A DNA stretch of 64,000 nt. Origin: Cylindrospermum sp. FACHB-282. GTDB taxonomy: Bacteria; Cyanobacteriota; Cyanobacteriia; Cyanobacteriales; Nostocaceae. The stretch lies in assembly GCF_014697195.1 (NCBI RefSeq), contig NZ_JACJRJ010000030.1, positions 16,535 through 80,534 of the forward strand. Reading direction: 5' to 3'. Of the stretch, positions 36,009-46,264 are shown one piece after another. How positions within the stretch are numbered: the stretch's first letter is position 1; every line of letters starts with the position of its first letter. The position numbers were made by a program, and so were the translations under genes. The notes below the pieces were generated by a model. It did not search any database. It was given only the letters and a program-made list of their open reading frames with translations, and was not told the origin of the DNA.

Positions 36009-37391
36009 CTAAATATTTTGTTGGCGTTTTATTCCTGCTTCTGTCATAGCTACCAATTCCCCAAGTTCATCTCCAAAAAATCCATCTGGCCAATTGTTGA
36101 TATTACCAAAGGTGTCTAGTTCAAGAGGTGTTTTATGAGACGCTCCGCTATTATCAGTATTACAAAAGTAAAGGGCAGCATCTTGATGAGAAAAACCGTC
36201 TTTTTCTTCAGCAATTCGTCGTTGTAACCTGCGAAGCAAATGTTCACTATGACTTTCTACAATTATCTGCACATTTCGAGTTTTAATAGCATCAATAAAG
36301 ACATCAGCCAAACCAGCTTGTACTGACGGATGTAAATGAATTTCCGGCTGTTCTAGAATAATTGTTGAGCCTTGGGGAGCGTAGTAACAAAGGACTAGCA
36401 CTGGCAATATCTGGGAAACACCGAAACCAACATCAGTAATCAGCACTTCAGGAGCATTAGGAGAACGACGAACTTTTACTTCATATTCTTTACGATTTTC
36501 AGCAATTGGTGTTAACCGAAAATCATAAATTAGTCCTAATTCACGCAGCCATTCTGCCACACGTTCTTCAATTGTTATGCGTTTGCGACCTTTTCCTCTA
36601 CTGATTTTATCTGAACGTGATGCTAACAAAGCGGGGATTGCTAACTCTCCTCTTCTACCGACATCCTGTGGTTTTTCCCCAGTCCATATATAGCTACGAC
36701 GTGGATAGTCTCGCAAGGGGCCAAGGTAATAAATATTTTTTTGAAATAGTTCCTCAAAAGCCAACACAAAAAAGGATAAAAAACCTGCATTTTGGTAATA
36801 AGCGTTGACTTGATCTGGAAAGCCATAAGTTTTTACAGGAGGTGGCAAATCCCACTTACGACCAGGAGAACGCTTTATATGGTAACCTTCTGCAATCAGT
36901 TCATATTGAGCTTTGCCTTTATTAGATTTCTTTTCTTTACGTCGCATTCCAAACAAGTATTGTTTGTCTTCATCAGAGAAGCTATAGGTGAACTGTTTCA
37001 CAGCAATACTGTCTGCTGTCCCTTCAATTATTGTTTTAAACGATAGGGCATTAATCAAAAATAGTATTTTATCTGGTGTGCCTTCAGGATCAGAAATCTT
37101 TAATGGTTTAGAGAGCTTCCAATTTAAGGAAAATACAATCTCGCTAGGCAATTTGTGTTGATGAACAATATCATGAAGAGTACCAAGGTCAATGTAAGTC
37201 AGTTCATCGCCTGTATGTATGATTCTTTGGCGATCAGCAGATTCAACAGTCTGTTTGAACATCAAAAGTAGCTGGATAATCGCTGTTTTTCCAGAACTGT
37301 TAGTACCAAACAACCCTGTTAATGATGCCATCCGCATATTTCCCGTATCTTGCCAGGATTTGAAATTTTGGGCGTGTAACTGGGTAAGCAT
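36009..37391 (-). CDS. AAA-family ATPase with DUF3696 C-terminus
   Basis: 460 residues. Walker A region is LTGLFGTNSSGKTAIIQLLL (about 26-45); Walker B/signature region is TTIILEQPEIHLHPSVQAGLADVF, then IIVESHSEHLLRRLQRRI, as in OLD/RecF/SMC-type ATPases. The C-terminal part after the switch (LELDTFGNINNWPDGFFGDELGE) is the DUF3696 signature. Such proteins act as sensors or motors in several phage-defence pairs. First gene of a two-gene unit with the PIN nuclease. Confidence 0.88.
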   Translation of the reverse strand: MLTQLHAQNFKSWQDTGNMRMASLTGLFGTNSSGKTAIIQLLLMFKQTVESADRQRIIHTGDELTYIDLGTLHDIVHQHKLPSEIVFSLNWKLSKPLKISDPEGTPDKILFLINALSFKTIIEGTADSIAVKQFTYSFSDEDKQYLFGMRRKEKKSNKGKAQYELIAEGYHIKRSPGRKWDLPPPVKTYGFPDQVNAYYQNAGFLSFFVLAFEELFQKNIYYLGPLRDYPRRSYIWTGEKPQDVGRRGELAIPALLASRSDKISRGKGRKRITIEERVAEWLRELGLIYDFRLTPIAENRKEYEVKVRRSPNAPEVLITDVGFGVSQILPVLVLCYYAPQGSTIILEQPEIHLHPSVQAGLADVFIDAIKTRNVQIIVESHSEHLLRRLQRRIAEEKDGFSHQDAALYFCNTDNSGASHKTPLELDTFGNINNWPDGFFGDELGELVAMTEAGIKRQQNI

Positions 37392-37471
37392 AAATTAAAG
37401 TTCCAAATTCCTGTTCCTGGCTAATCGGCTGATTCTACTTGAATGATTTCAAAGTAGATGATCCTAGCTGT

Positions 37472-37843
37472 TTAATCTTCCAGTGATTTGGCTGGTACTT
37501 CGATTGCTGTAACGTCAATTGTGCCTTCTGGTGCGAAGCGTTGAAAATGATTATTTTTGACTGACAATTGCTCCCCACAGTTGGGGCATTGCAAATTGCT
37601 GTTATTTAAACCTGTAAATTCGTATTCACAAACGGGACAGTTGTCAACAACTAAATTGCGTTGTAGCCACCAGCGAAAGCCGAAAAAAGCTACAATTGGT
37701 GCGAGAAACAGCAACCCCACAATAATCAGCAACGAATTCACCAACCACCCTAAGCCCAATGATGCCAGCAACCAAAAAACTGCTAACAGGGTGAGCCAAG
37801 GGCGGAGATTATCAAGATTCAATGGAAAGTTCTTAAGGCTCAT
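37472..37843 (-). CDS. Membrane protein with C-terminal zinc ribbon
   Basis: 123 residues. Two hydrophobic segments (about residues 14-33 and 34-55) form a hairpin in the membrane, followed by a cytosolic zinc ribbon with two CxxC knuckles (CPVCEYEF and CPNCGEQL) and an acidic tail. Small proteins like this are conserved in cyanobacteria and may assist assembly of membrane complexes; I do not recognise a specific name. Confidence 0.78.
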   Translation of the reverse strand: MSLKNFPLNLDNLRPWLTLLAVFWLLASLGLGWLVNSLLIIVGLLFLAPIVAFFGFRWWLQRNLVVDNCPVCEYEFTGLNNSNLQCPNCGEQLSVKNNHFQRFAPEGTIDVTAIEVPAKSLED

Positions 37844-37887
37844 TGTTTAAAAGTCGTCCTGTTCTTCCTCTAGGATAGCGAGTTTAG

Positions 37888-39072
37888 TCATTGGTCAGAG
37901 GAAAGAAGCAACTGCTGCAACCTTTCTTGGAAGGCATTCATCCCGAAGACAGCGATCGCCTGTTTTCGTAGCCATTCACCATCACAACGCTGGTCGTTTC
38001 CTTGCAGAATTTCGATACAAGCCTTTGCCACAGCATCTGGATTTCGGTGTGGTACTCGCCATCCCAGTTTACCATCGAGCAAGGGGTCAGCCGAGCCATC
38101 GTCGTCACCAGATAACACTGGTACTCCACTTGCCATTGCCTCTAGATAGACTATGCCAAAGCCCTCTTGGGATGGCATAATGTAGGCATCAGCCAGGCGG
38201 TAGTGGGCGATCAATTGTTCTGTGGGCACAAATCCAGCAAAGACTATGCGATCGCTCACACCTAAATCTTGGGCTAGCTGGGCTAATCGCGGTTGGTCAT
38301 CGCCTCGACCAATTACCAAGTATTTTACTTCGGGGAAAACCTGAGTGATTTGTGGTAGCGCCCGAATTGTGACATCCACACCTTTGTAAATATCTCCTGA
38401 CCACAACCGCGCCACTGTTAGTAAGACTTTAGTATTATTTAAGCCGTACTTATCAACTAATTCTGGCGGCTTGGGGCCAGGAGTAAATTTATCCTCATCA
38501 ATAGCACAAGGAAGGATCTTGATGGTGTTTGGGTCTAGACTATTAGCAGCACAAAGGCGATCGCGGCTGTAGCGGCTAATTGTCCAAATCTCGGCGGCTG
38601 ATGTTAGGGCCTGACGTTCTTTGATTGTCAGCGGTTTCCAGACTTCCTTACCATAAGTCAGCACAGTGTAGGGAATCCCCAAGGGCTGGCAGAAGGTTTT
38701 AATCATTACTGCCAGGTTAATATGACCACAAAAAACATGTTGGGGGCGTTTTTGCAACAGCAACTTGAGCAAAGCTAATGCCAAGTTAAATCTTGCTAGC
38801 TGGGACGAGAAGGTTTTAAAGTAGTGAAATTTTAAATTTTCTGATTCAAAAGGATTTAAACAATCGGGGCTATCTCGCAACAATAGAACTTCTGCCCTAA
38901 ATCGGTGTTTAAATTCCTGATATCCGCGAAAAATGTCTTTTACATAGGATTGAATACCACCTTCAAGTGCATATATTTCTAAAAACACGAAGAAATGGTG
39001 GGTTTTTTTGTTCAATTCATGACTTAAGTTTAGGTTTTCTGGCACTTTACTCAAATCTTGGTTTGTTGGCAT
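37888..39072 (-). CDS. Family 4-type glycosyltransferase
   Basis: 394 residues with GT-B fold signatures: N-terminal acceptor region (FVFLEIYALEGGIQSYVKDIF), donor-site KVLLTVARLW, then VIGRGDDQPRL, and the EX7E motif in EGFGIVYLEAMASGVPVL. It probably adds a sugar to a polysaccharide or glycolipid. No polysaccharide cluster surrounds it. It reads on the same strand as the zinc-ribbon gene with a 44-base gap. Confidence 0.9.
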   Translation of the reverse strand: MPTNQDLSKVPENLNLSHELNKKTHHFFVFLEIYALEGGIQSYVKDIFRGYQEFKHRFRAEVLLLRDSPDCLNPFESENLKFHYFKTFSSQLARFNLALALLKLLLQKRPQHVFCGHINLAVMIKTFCQPLGIPYTVLTYGKEVWKPLTIKERQALTSAAEIWTISRYSRDRLCAANSLDPNTIKILPCAIDEDKFTPGPKPPELVDKYGLNNTKVLLTVARLWSGDIYKGVDVTIRALPQITQVFPEVKYLVIGRGDDQPRLAQLAQDLGVSDRIVFAGFVPTEQLIAHYRLADAYIMPSQEGFGIVYLEAMASGVPVLSGDDDGSADPLLDGKLGWRVPHRNPDAVAKACIEILQGNDQRCDGEWLRKQAIAVFGMNAFQERLQQLLLSSDQ

Positions 39073-39365
39073 TCACTGCGTGGGTGCTAATTTTTGGAGA
39101 AAAATCTTGATTTTCTATTTTTCTAGATTATTCCTCCAACGGGTTCTTGTCACCACAGATTGTTTTACGTCCATCAAGAGTTTATCCAAAATATACGCCA
39201 AGCATACTTGATTAGCTTTTTCTTAGCGGCGCGTGGGGCAGGCATATTTAAAATTCTGCTTTGGCAGTACTAGGACACCATGAGGAAAATAACTATCCAG
39301 TTAAAAAAAATTGATGGATCTGATAAAAACTTGCATTCCTCCCTCCTGCTTCCTGGTGAATTGCA

Positions 39366-39809
39366 CTAATGTTGTGCTTCTAGAGAATATTTGACAATTA
39401 GCAGACAATTCCTGCTATCTGCACTACGTTCATAGACAACATAGTCAGCCAAGCGCCGCAGTAGAAACCACCCATAGCCGCCTACTTGCAGAGTGCCTGG
39501 TTCTGGCTCGGCGATCGCATCAGGATTAAAAGGTTTTCCATGATCCCAAATTCTTATTTCCAGCCGATCAATCCACAGAATAACTCCAATCTCTATGGTT
39601 GTTTCCGGTGGTAAAGCACGATGAGCGTGACGAACTGCGTTGGTAAAGCCCTCTGCTAATGCTAAGTTGAGGCGATAAAGTTGGCTTTCTGACCAGCCGA
39701 ATTGAGTTAAATGTTGCAGACCAAATTGCTCAAACCATTGTTGCACCTGGTTTAGGAGCTGAAGTTCGCTCTTTACCGTCAGATGGTCTTGCTGCACTAT
39801 GCTTAGCAT
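39366..39809 (-). CDS. RsbW-like anti-sigma regulatory factor (HATPase)
   Basis: 147 residues from the ATG at 39809 (MLSIVQQDHLTVKSEL); an extension to 39914 adds 35 unconserved residues. The GHKL ATPase boxes are present: N-box LNLALAEGFTNAVRHAH, then IRIWDHGKPFNP and GGYGWFLLRRLAD. Proteins of this type phosphorylate anti-anti-sigma partners and bind sigma factors or related targets; the partner is not encoded nearby. Confidence 0.85.
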   Translation of the reverse strand: MLSIVQQDHLTVKSELQLLNQVQQWFEQFGLQHLTQFGWSESQLYRLNLALAEGFTNAVRHAHRALPPETTIEIGVILWIDRLEIRIWDHGKPFNPDAIAEPEPGTLQVGGYGWFLLRRLADYVVYERSADSRNCLLIVKYSLEAQH

Positions 39810-40084
39810 TGACCTTGACTTGAATGTATGTAAGTGAAAGTAATTAAGAAATGTTTGTATTTGTGGTTTGGAATCGTTTGGACATACGAAACCTAAAATT
39901 CCAGATGCAACCAAGACAATTAAAATTGACGCCTGTTGGTTTTCTCAAAAGCAGATTTGCCATTCCTATCAGTGAGGGTTAACTGCCAACATAGACAGAC
40001 CGGAGGGCGGCTGATCCTCAGACATGATCACTTTGGTATCTGCTCTGAAAAGTCACAGGCGTCAAAGCGCTTTGGGTAGCTATT

Positions 40085-40567
40085 TTAGAACAGTCCCAAA
40101 GTCAAGGATTTATCCAATGGCATGGCAGCACCAATACCCAGCCAGAGAGTAACCAGAGTGCCAAAAAGGAACACTGTGGTTGCCACTGGACGACGGAAGG
40201 GGTTTTGGAACTTATTGACGTTCTCAATAAAGGGAATCAGGATCAGCCCCAGAGGTACGGAAGCCATTGCTAACACCCCTAAGAGTTTGTTGGGGAGCGA
40301 TCGCAAAATCTGGAAGACTGGATACAAATACCACTCTGGCAGAATTTCCAACGGTGTGGCAAAAGGATTTGCTGGTTCACCAGTCATTGCCGGATCTAGC
40401 ACAGCTAGAGCCACAATACAGGCGAAGGAACCCATAATCACGATGGGAAATACATACAACAAGTCATTAGGCCAAGCGGGTTCACCATAGTAGTTGTGAC
40501 CCATCCCTTGGGCGAGTTTGGCTCTTAACTTAGGATCACTGAGATCGGGTTTTTTCTGGGTTGACAT
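40085..40567 (-). CDS. petD: Cytochrome b6-f complex subunit IV
   Basis: 160 residues, the standard length. Conserved blocks: [36 protein letters not shown], and [14 protein letters not shown] (the PEWY loop near the quinol-oxidising site). Three membrane helices. With PetB it forms the core of the b6-f complex carrying electrons from plastoquinol to plastocyanin/cytochrome c6. It follows petB by 265 bases on the same strand. Confidence 0.99.
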   Translation of the reverse strand: MSTQKKPDLSDPKLRAKLAQGMGHNYYGEPAWPNDLLYVFPIVIMGSFACIVALAVLDPAMTGEPANPFATPLEILPEWYLYPVFQILRSLPNKLLGVLAMASVPLGLILIPFIENVNKFQNPFRRPVATTVFLFGTLVTLWLGIGAAMPLDKSLTLGLF

Positions 40568-40832
40568 TTTTAAATGTGCTCTCCTGCTTAAGTTGAGTTA
40601 AAGCATTGGTGAAAGCGATTAGCTGTCAGGCAAGCCCCTTGGAGGGAAACACTGCTACGCTATGAGCGTGAGTTGCAGCTACTGATCCGTGGCTTTTACA
40701 GCTTACAGTTTCAGAAGAAGAGTGTTTGTTTGCAACTTATTGTGTTAATTATTTCTTCTGTTTCCTAAGTTTAAAACAAACAACTCCATCTGGAAACTGA
40801 ATGCTGTTGCCTTTAAGCTAACAACTTTTAGA
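40568..40832. other. petB-petD spacer
   Basis: 265 bases between the two genes. Nothing coding is seen; the distance leaves room for a second promoter for petD. Confidence 0.45.
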
Positions 40833-41480
40833 TTACAAAGGACCAGAAATGCCTTGTTTGCGGATCATCAAGAAGTGGAACAGCATGAAGACCGCAATCA
40901 ACCAAGGCAGGACAAAGGTGTGAGCGCTATAGTAGCGAGTTAGGGTTGCTTGACCAACACTCGAACCGCCCCGTAGCAAGTCTGAGATCAGAACGCCGAC
41001 CACAGGAATAGCTTCTGGAACGCCGCTAACGATTTTTACAGCCCAGTAGCCTACTTGATCCCAAGGTAGGGAATAGCCTGTGACGCCAAAGGAGACGGTG
41101 ATCACAGCGAGGATGACACCACTAATCCAGGTCAGTTCCCGGGGCTTTTTGAAACCGCCGGTCATGTAAACCCGGAAGGTGTGCAAAATCATCATCAACA
41201 CCATCATGCTGGCAGACCAGCGGTGGATGGAGCGAATTAGCCAGCCGAAGTTGACTTCACTCATGATGTATTCTACGGATGAATAAGCCTCAGCGACTGT
41301 TGGCTTATAGTAGAACGTCATGGCAAATCCAGTGGCAAATTGGATGAGAAAGCAAACCAGGGTAATTCCACCCAGACAGTAAAAGATATTGACGTGGGGA
41401 GGGACGTACTTGCTGGTGACGTCGTCAGCGAGGGCCTGAAGTTCCAAGCGTTCCTCAAACCAGTCATAAACGTTGGCCAT
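40833..41480 (-). CDS. petB: Cytochrome b6
   Basis: 215 residues, the standard length. It carries Cys 35 (NIFYCLGG) that attaches heme c_n, the heme-ligand histidines in [19 protein letters not shown] and [19 protein letters not shown], and the conserved [16 protein letters not shown]. Four helices. First gene of the petBD unit, divergent from ctpA. Confidence 0.99.
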   Translation of the reverse strand: MANVYDWFEERLELQALADDVTSKYVPPHVNIFYCLGGITLVCFLIQFATGFAMTFYYKPTVAEAYSSVEYIMSEVNFGWLIRSIHRWSASMMVLMMILHTFRVYMTGGFKKPRELTWISGVILAVITVSFGVTGYSLPWDQVGYWAVKIVSGVPEAIPVVGVLISDLLRGGSSVGQATLTRYYSAHTFVLPWLIAVFMLFHFLMIRKQGISGPL

Positions 41481-41846
41481 ACAATCTCAAGTTCCTAAGA
41501 ATCGGTTGCGGTTGATAAATCTCCCAATAAGCAATTTTGGGATTTTAGCAAAGGTAAATTTGTGCGTGTGCTTGTCGGCTTGCAGAATGGTTAGAGTTTT
41601 CAGAAACTTAACACTCTGTAAATATGGAATATATTGCGTTCTATTCGCAACCTAACAGCGAAACCTTGGTCACAAAGTAGATTTTATCGTTTGCTGAGTG
41701 GGATGCACTGGAACCAGCTGATTAAACAACTTGATGAGAACAATGCACCACTTCTATAAAAAAAGTAACATAGTCGAGAGATAGATTTCATCTAAAACAA
41801 TGTAAATGGGTAGTTATAGGGAATTTGGGTTGAGGTGGAATTGAAA
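41481..41846. promoter_or_regulatory. Divergent petB/ctpA promoter region
   Basis: 366 bases between the start codons of petB (minus) and ctpA (plus). Neither gene can be read through, so both promoters must lie here. I did not pin down -10/-35 elements. Confidence 0.55.
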
Positions 41847-43088
41847 ATGGGGTTCATGAATAAACAGGTTTTTCGGCTGGGATTTTCATTGCTAGTGGCT
41901 CTTTGGTTGGCGTTCTTTTCCATTATCCCACCAGCAGCAGCTTTGACTGATGACCAAAAGCTAGTATCAGAAGTTTGGCGAATTGTCAATCGCACTTATC
42001 TGGATGAGTCGTTTAATCATCAAAATTGGGCGGCAGTGCGGCAAAAAACCCTGGAGAAGCCGCTAAAAAACCACCAAGCAGCTTATGAGGCAATTCAAAG
42101 GATGCTCAAGAGCCTCGATGACCCTTTTACGCGGTTTTTAGACCCAGAGCAGTACCGCAGTTTGCAGGTGAATACTTCTGGGGAACTGACGGGGGTGGGA
42201 TTGCAAATTGCTCTCAATGCCCAGGGAAAATTGGAAGTAATAGCTCCCATAGCGGGTTCTCCAGCTGATAAAGCCGGGATTCGACCACGCGATCGCATCC
42301 TCAAAATTGAGGGCTTCTCTACGGAAAATCTCACCCTCGACGAAGCCGCAGCCAGGATGCGCGGGCCAATTGGCAGTCTAGTCACTCTCTTGATTGATCG
42401 AGAAGGAGAAGCAGAAACAGAGATTAGAGTAACGCGCGATCGCATTGCTCTTAACCCGGTGGTGGCAGAATTACGTTTATCAGAGCAGCAAATGCCCATT
42501 GGCTATCTACGCCTAACCCAGTTTAATGCCAATGCCTCAATGGAGTTGGCACACGCTATTACTAGTCTAGAAAAAAAAGGCGCTGCTGCCTATATTTTGG
42601 ATTTGCGAAACAATCCAGGAGGACTATTACAAGCTGGAATTGAAATTGCTCGTCAGTGGTTAGACTCTGGGGCTATAGTCTACACCGTGAATCGGCAAGG
42701 CATTCAGGGGAGTTTTGAAGCCTTAGGACCAGCACTGACGGCAGATCCGCTAGTGATATTAGTAAATCAAGGAACTGCTAGCGCCAGCGAGATTCTCGCC
42801 GGGGCACTACAAGATAACGGTCGGGCCCAATTAGTAGGCGAAACTACCTTTGGAAAGGGACTAATCCAATCCTTATTTGAATTGTCTGATGGTTCTGGCT
42901 TGGCAGTAACAATTGCTAAATACGAAACCCCTAACCATCGTGATATCAACAAATTAGGTATTAAGCCAGACAAAGTAATTACTCAAGCAGCCCTTACCCG
43001 CGACCAGATTGCCACAGAAGCCGATGAGCAATATCAAGCAGCAGTGGAACTCTTGATCAAAAACTCCGTAGTCGCAGGAGCGAAATGA
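41847..43088 (+). CDS. ctpA: Carboxyl-terminal processing protease (S41)
   Basis: 413 residues from the ATG at 41847, preceded by GAGG at proper spacing; GTG 41835 and ATG 41856 are alternatives. A signal sequence (residues about 5-32, ending in PPAAALT) exports it to the lumen. A PDZ domain follows (about 95-190: LTGVGLQIAL, GSPADKAGIRPRDRI) and the S41 catalytic core has Ser 312 (TASASEIL) and Lys 337 (TTFGKGLIQ), 25 residues apart as in D1 C-terminal proteases. CtpA trims the precursor of photosystem II D1 so that the oxygen-evolving cluster can assemble. Divergent from petBD. Confidence 0.95.
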   Translation: MGFMNKQVFRLGFSLLVALWLAFFSIIPPAAALTDDQKLVSEVWRIVNRTYLDESFNHQNWAAVRQKTLEKPLKNHQAAYEAIQRMLKSLDDPFTRFLDPEQYRSLQVNTSGELTGVGLQIALNAQGKLEVIAPIAGSPADKAGIRPRDRILKIEGFSTENLTLDEAAARMRGPIGSLVTLLIDREGEAETEIRVTRDRIALNPVVAELRLSEQQMPIGYLRLTQFNANASMELAHAITSLEKKGAAAYILDLRNNPGGLLQAGIEIARQWLDSGAIVYTVNRQGIQGSFEALGPALTADPLVILVNQGTASASEILAGALQDNGRAQLVGETTFGKGLIQSLFELSDGSGLAVTIAKYETPNHRDINKLGIKPDKVITQAALTRDQIATEADEQYQAAVELLIKNSVVAGAK

Positions 43089-43190
43089 GATAGGGAAGTG
43101 GGGAGATGTGGAAAAGTAATTTTTTCCCATCTCCTACTTTTCTCACTCAGCACTCAAAATACAGTACTAGTTACGTCTTGTACTCAGTAC

Positions 43191-43931
43191 TCACAGCAGG
43201 GGTTGTTTTTGCAGCAACGACTGTAAATCTAGGGAGGCGAGGCGCTGGTAAGCTTGGTCTATTACACGTTTACCTCGGAGAAAGCCCGTATTTGTGCCAG
43301 GACAAATGTACTGGAGAGTTTCTGGTGTAAAGCGATCTAAGATTGACTGGAGGCTTTTAATTTGCCGCGGCCAGTGAAAGGTTTTTGCTGTTCGTAATGG
43401 TACTGGTTCGCCTTTCTCATTGGGGACTAAATGGCGTCCAGTAAACAATACCCCCCCAAATTCTTGGTAGTATAGGCAAGATGAGCCAGGAGAATGACCT
43501 GTTGTCCAAATGACTTGTGCTGTTGAATCGAGACTGAATTCTTGACTAAAGGTAGTTACGGTTAACCCTGGTAACAAATAGGCTTCTTCTTCTTGAATCA
43601 GAATCTCGCAACCCAAGGTTTGCTGAATTTCTGCCGTCTTGCCAATAGCACCACGATGAGTGATAAATAACCACCGCACGCCACCATGCGATCGCCAAAA
43701 ATCTTGATTTGTCTGATCTAGGGTTGGGCAATCTATGAGGATATTACCTTCATTTCTGACAATAAAGTAAGAAGTTGCCCCTAATGTATCCCGATTTGGG
43801 GGAAAGGCAAAGATCCTGTTGAGGGCTAAGTCTGATGGGAGTACACCTGGGCTAGGAAATGCGTCAGAGAGTACTAATCGGGGTGGCTTAGTTGCCTGAC
43901 TCGGCTGTTGAGGTAAGGGGTAAATAACTAG
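43191..43931 (-). pseudogene. Metallo-beta-lactamase-fold hydrolase, start codon lost
   Basis: From the only conventional start (GTG, 43677-43679) 162 residues are read, beginning RWLFITHRGAIG. But the same frame continues upstream without a stop for 84 codons to 43931 and encodes the missing N-terminal half of the fold (FAFPPNRDTLGATSYFIV, then NILIDCPTLDQTNQDFW), with no ATG, GTG or TTG; it ends at a TAG (43932-43934) beside a TnpB fossil. The insertion probably removed the true start. The metal site is also unusual: THRGAIG replaces HxHxDH and TGHSPGSS matches the second His. The 162-residue part could still be translated. Confidence 0.7.
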
Positions 43932-43994
43932 CTAATTATTTGCTAACAACTTTTTAATATATCGCACTAATGTCAGCCAATGGCAGATAGTGGG

Positions 43995-44520
43995 ATAATC
44001 AACAGTATCAGTCCACAGCAGGATCGGGATTAAGGATTTGAATGTATCATCCATGTTGGCGAAAGCAATTGCTGATATGGGATTTTTTGAGTTCCCGTGG
44101 CAGTTGGAATACAAGTGCGAACTGTATGATAGCCAGTTAGTGGTTATCAATCGCTGTTATCCCAGTAGCAAGACTTGTTCTCGTTGTGGTGCGCTGATTG
44201 AGTCCCTGGCTGTATCAGAGCGCGTTTATCACTGTCAACAATGTGGACTGCAAATTGATCGAGACTTAAATGCGGCTCTGAATTTAAGTCATGGGGTAAC
44301 TTCTACAGCGTCAGCTTGTGGACTTGATAGCGCCAACGCTGCCTGTTGTGAAACAGGAATAAAATGTCAGCATTGGTTAGCATTTTTGGGACGTTATCAT
44401 AAAATAAAGAAGTGCAGGTGCGGTGATTTGGTTCAATTCCAGATACTTTCATCTCCTTTGGCCAAGGGAGTTCAATCACATTTGGCAACAATAGACCCGA
44501 ACCGACCGAAAAGCTCTTAA
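43995..44520 (+). pseudogene. TnpB fragment (IS200/IS605), degenerate
   Basis: C-terminal part of a TnpB nuclease. It reads HSRIGIKDLNVSSMLAKAI (with an apparent small deletion compared with the usual MLxNxxLAKAI), GFFEFPWQLEYKC, and the zinc-finger/RuvC-III block CSRCGALIESLAVSERVYHC, then CGLQIDRDLNAALNL. The N-terminal two thirds are missing and the tail after about 44330 is aberrant. It is a fossil insertion sequence directly next to the start-less metallo-hydrolase gene. Confidence 0.85.
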
Positions 44521-44748
44521 TCAGCAGAGTGTGGACGCTTAAAACTTTTCTTTTGACAAGTTAGAGTAGCGAAATTTTTAGATTTAGAGAAGTGTCAACG
44601 TCTAGAAATTATTCAGGATTGGAGCTTGAGCTTTAACCAAAGCTGTTAATTGTGGTTGAAAGATTTGGGTGTAGAGGCTTGTCTTGTAGTTGATGCTGTG
44701 GTGTTGAAACTACAGGTACAGCACTTTTTCAAAATTAGTGAAGATAAC

Positions 44749-46230
44749 ATGGCATTTTGGTTTCTCCTCCTACTGGGGCTAGCTACTTACTTAATGGTGC
44801 AACGCAGCGTTGCTCAAATCACCCGAACGCCAGTATGGTTGTTGTGGCTGGTTTTAATGACACCAGCATTGCTGTTGAGCGGATGGACACTGAGGTATGG
44901 GGCGAAACAACCGCCACCACCAGAGCTGATCTTATGGCCGTCGGTTATTTGCCTGCTGTTATACTGGCTGTTATTTCAATGGGGACGCGGAACACCAAGG
45001 GATGCACAGACTCAATCCTTAGCTACGGAATCACAACAGGATACACAGACTACCCCAGAACCCGAACCAGTGCGTCCGATAGAACAAGGGGAAGAAACCC
45101 ATCTGCGTAATTGTTTTCCCTGGTCTGTATACTACATTCAAAATATTGAGTATCGACCCCAAGCAGTGATCTGTCGGGGTAAGTTGCGAACTACACCAAC
45201 TAATGCCTACCAGCAGATTAAAACAAATATTGAACAGCAATTTGGCGATCGCTTTCTGCTGATTTTTCAAGAAGGTATTAATGACAAACCCTTCTTCGTG
45301 CTGGTTCCCAACCCACAAGCAGCCAAAGAAGTCAATACGCGCCGCGACCCAGAAAGGTTAACTCGACCAGTATTAGCAATCATGCTGCTAGTAGCTACTT
45401 TGGTGACTACTACCTTAGTAGGAGCGAAAATGGCTGGTGTTGATCTGACCAAAGTAGAATCTGACCTAACTCTGATTCTTAAGGGATTGCCCTATGCTTT
45501 AGGGTTAATGACTATTTTGGGGATCCACGAACTTGGTCACTACTTGACAGCTAGGCGTTACAAAATTCGCTCGACGCTGCCTTACTTTATTCCTATGCCT
45601 TTTTTCTTGGGAACCTTTGGCGCATTTATTCAGATGCGTAGTCCGATTCCCAACCGCAAAGCTTTATTTGATGTGAGTATTGCTGGGCCAATTGCCGGCT
45701 TTGTCGTTACTTTGCCTTTACTTCTCTGGGGTTTAGCTCATTCTGATATAGTCCCCCTGAATGAAAAAACAGGTACTTTAAACCCCAATGCTCTCAATCC
45801 CACATATTCAATCTTACTAGCGTTGCTCTCTAAGTTAGCCCTAGGGAGTGATTTAACGCCAAAATCAGCGATAGACCTGCATCCAGTAGCAGTAGCTGGT
45901 TTTTTGGGACTGATTGTTACAGCATTAAACTTGATGCCAGTGGGACAACTAGATGGGGGTCACATTATCCATGCGATGTTTGGGCAACGAACTGCGATGA
46001 TCATTGGTCAAGTTGCTCGCTTGTTGTTACTACTGCTTTCTTTAATCCAAGAAGAATTTTTGTTGTGGGCGATTATCTTGTTATTTATTCCGTTGATTGA
46101 TGAACCTGCGCTGAATGATGTCACAGAACTGGATAACAAACGTGATCTGTTGGGTTTGCTAGCAATGGCTTTGCTCTTGGTGATTGTGCTGCCACTACCG
46201 CCTGCGATCGCTCGTTTGTTGCAGATTTAA
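44749..46230 (+). CDS. Site-2-type intramembrane metalloprotease (M50, EGY-like)
   Basis: 493 residues from the ATG at 44749 (MAFWFLLLLGLATYL); a frame from 44650 adds an unlikely hydrophilic leader. Two N-terminal membrane helices, a soluble domain (about 110-210), then about six helices with zinc-binding HELGH at 260-264 and the third ligand D402 in MPVGQLDGGH. Similar to cyanobacterial S2P and plant EGY proteases, which cut membrane-bound regulators such as anti-sigma factors. Target unknown. Confidence 0.92.
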   Translation: MAFWFLLLLGLATYLMVQRSVAQITRTPVWLLWLVLMTPALLLSGWTLRYGAKQPPPPELILWPSVICLLLYWLLFQWGRGTPRDAQTQSLATESQQDTQTTPEPEPVRPIEQGEETHLRNCFPWSVYYIQNIEYRPQAVICRGKLRTTPTNAYQQIKTNIEQQFGDRFLLIFQEGINDKPFFVLVPNPQAAKEVNTRRDPERLTRPVLAIMLLVATLVTTTLVGAKMAGVDLTKVESDLTLILKGLPYALGLMTILGIHELGHYLTARRYKIRSTLPYFIPMPFFLGTFGAFIQMRSPIPNRKALFDVSIAGPIAGFVVTLPLLLWGLAHSDIVPLNEKTGTLNPNALNPTYSILLALLSKLALGSDLTPKSAIDLHPVAVAGFLGLIVTALNLMPVGQLDGGHIIHAMFGQRTAMIIGQVARLLLLLLSLIQEEFLLWAIILLFIPLIDEPALNDVTELDNKRDLLGLLAMALLLVIVLPLPPAIARLLQI

Positions 46231-46264
46231 ATTATCTGATTTCTAATTTGAGGTTAATCCACAG

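Noticed and set aside
43932..44150. 72-residue minus-strand ORF over the TnpB fossil
   Set aside because: Antisense shadow of recognisable TnpB coding sequence.
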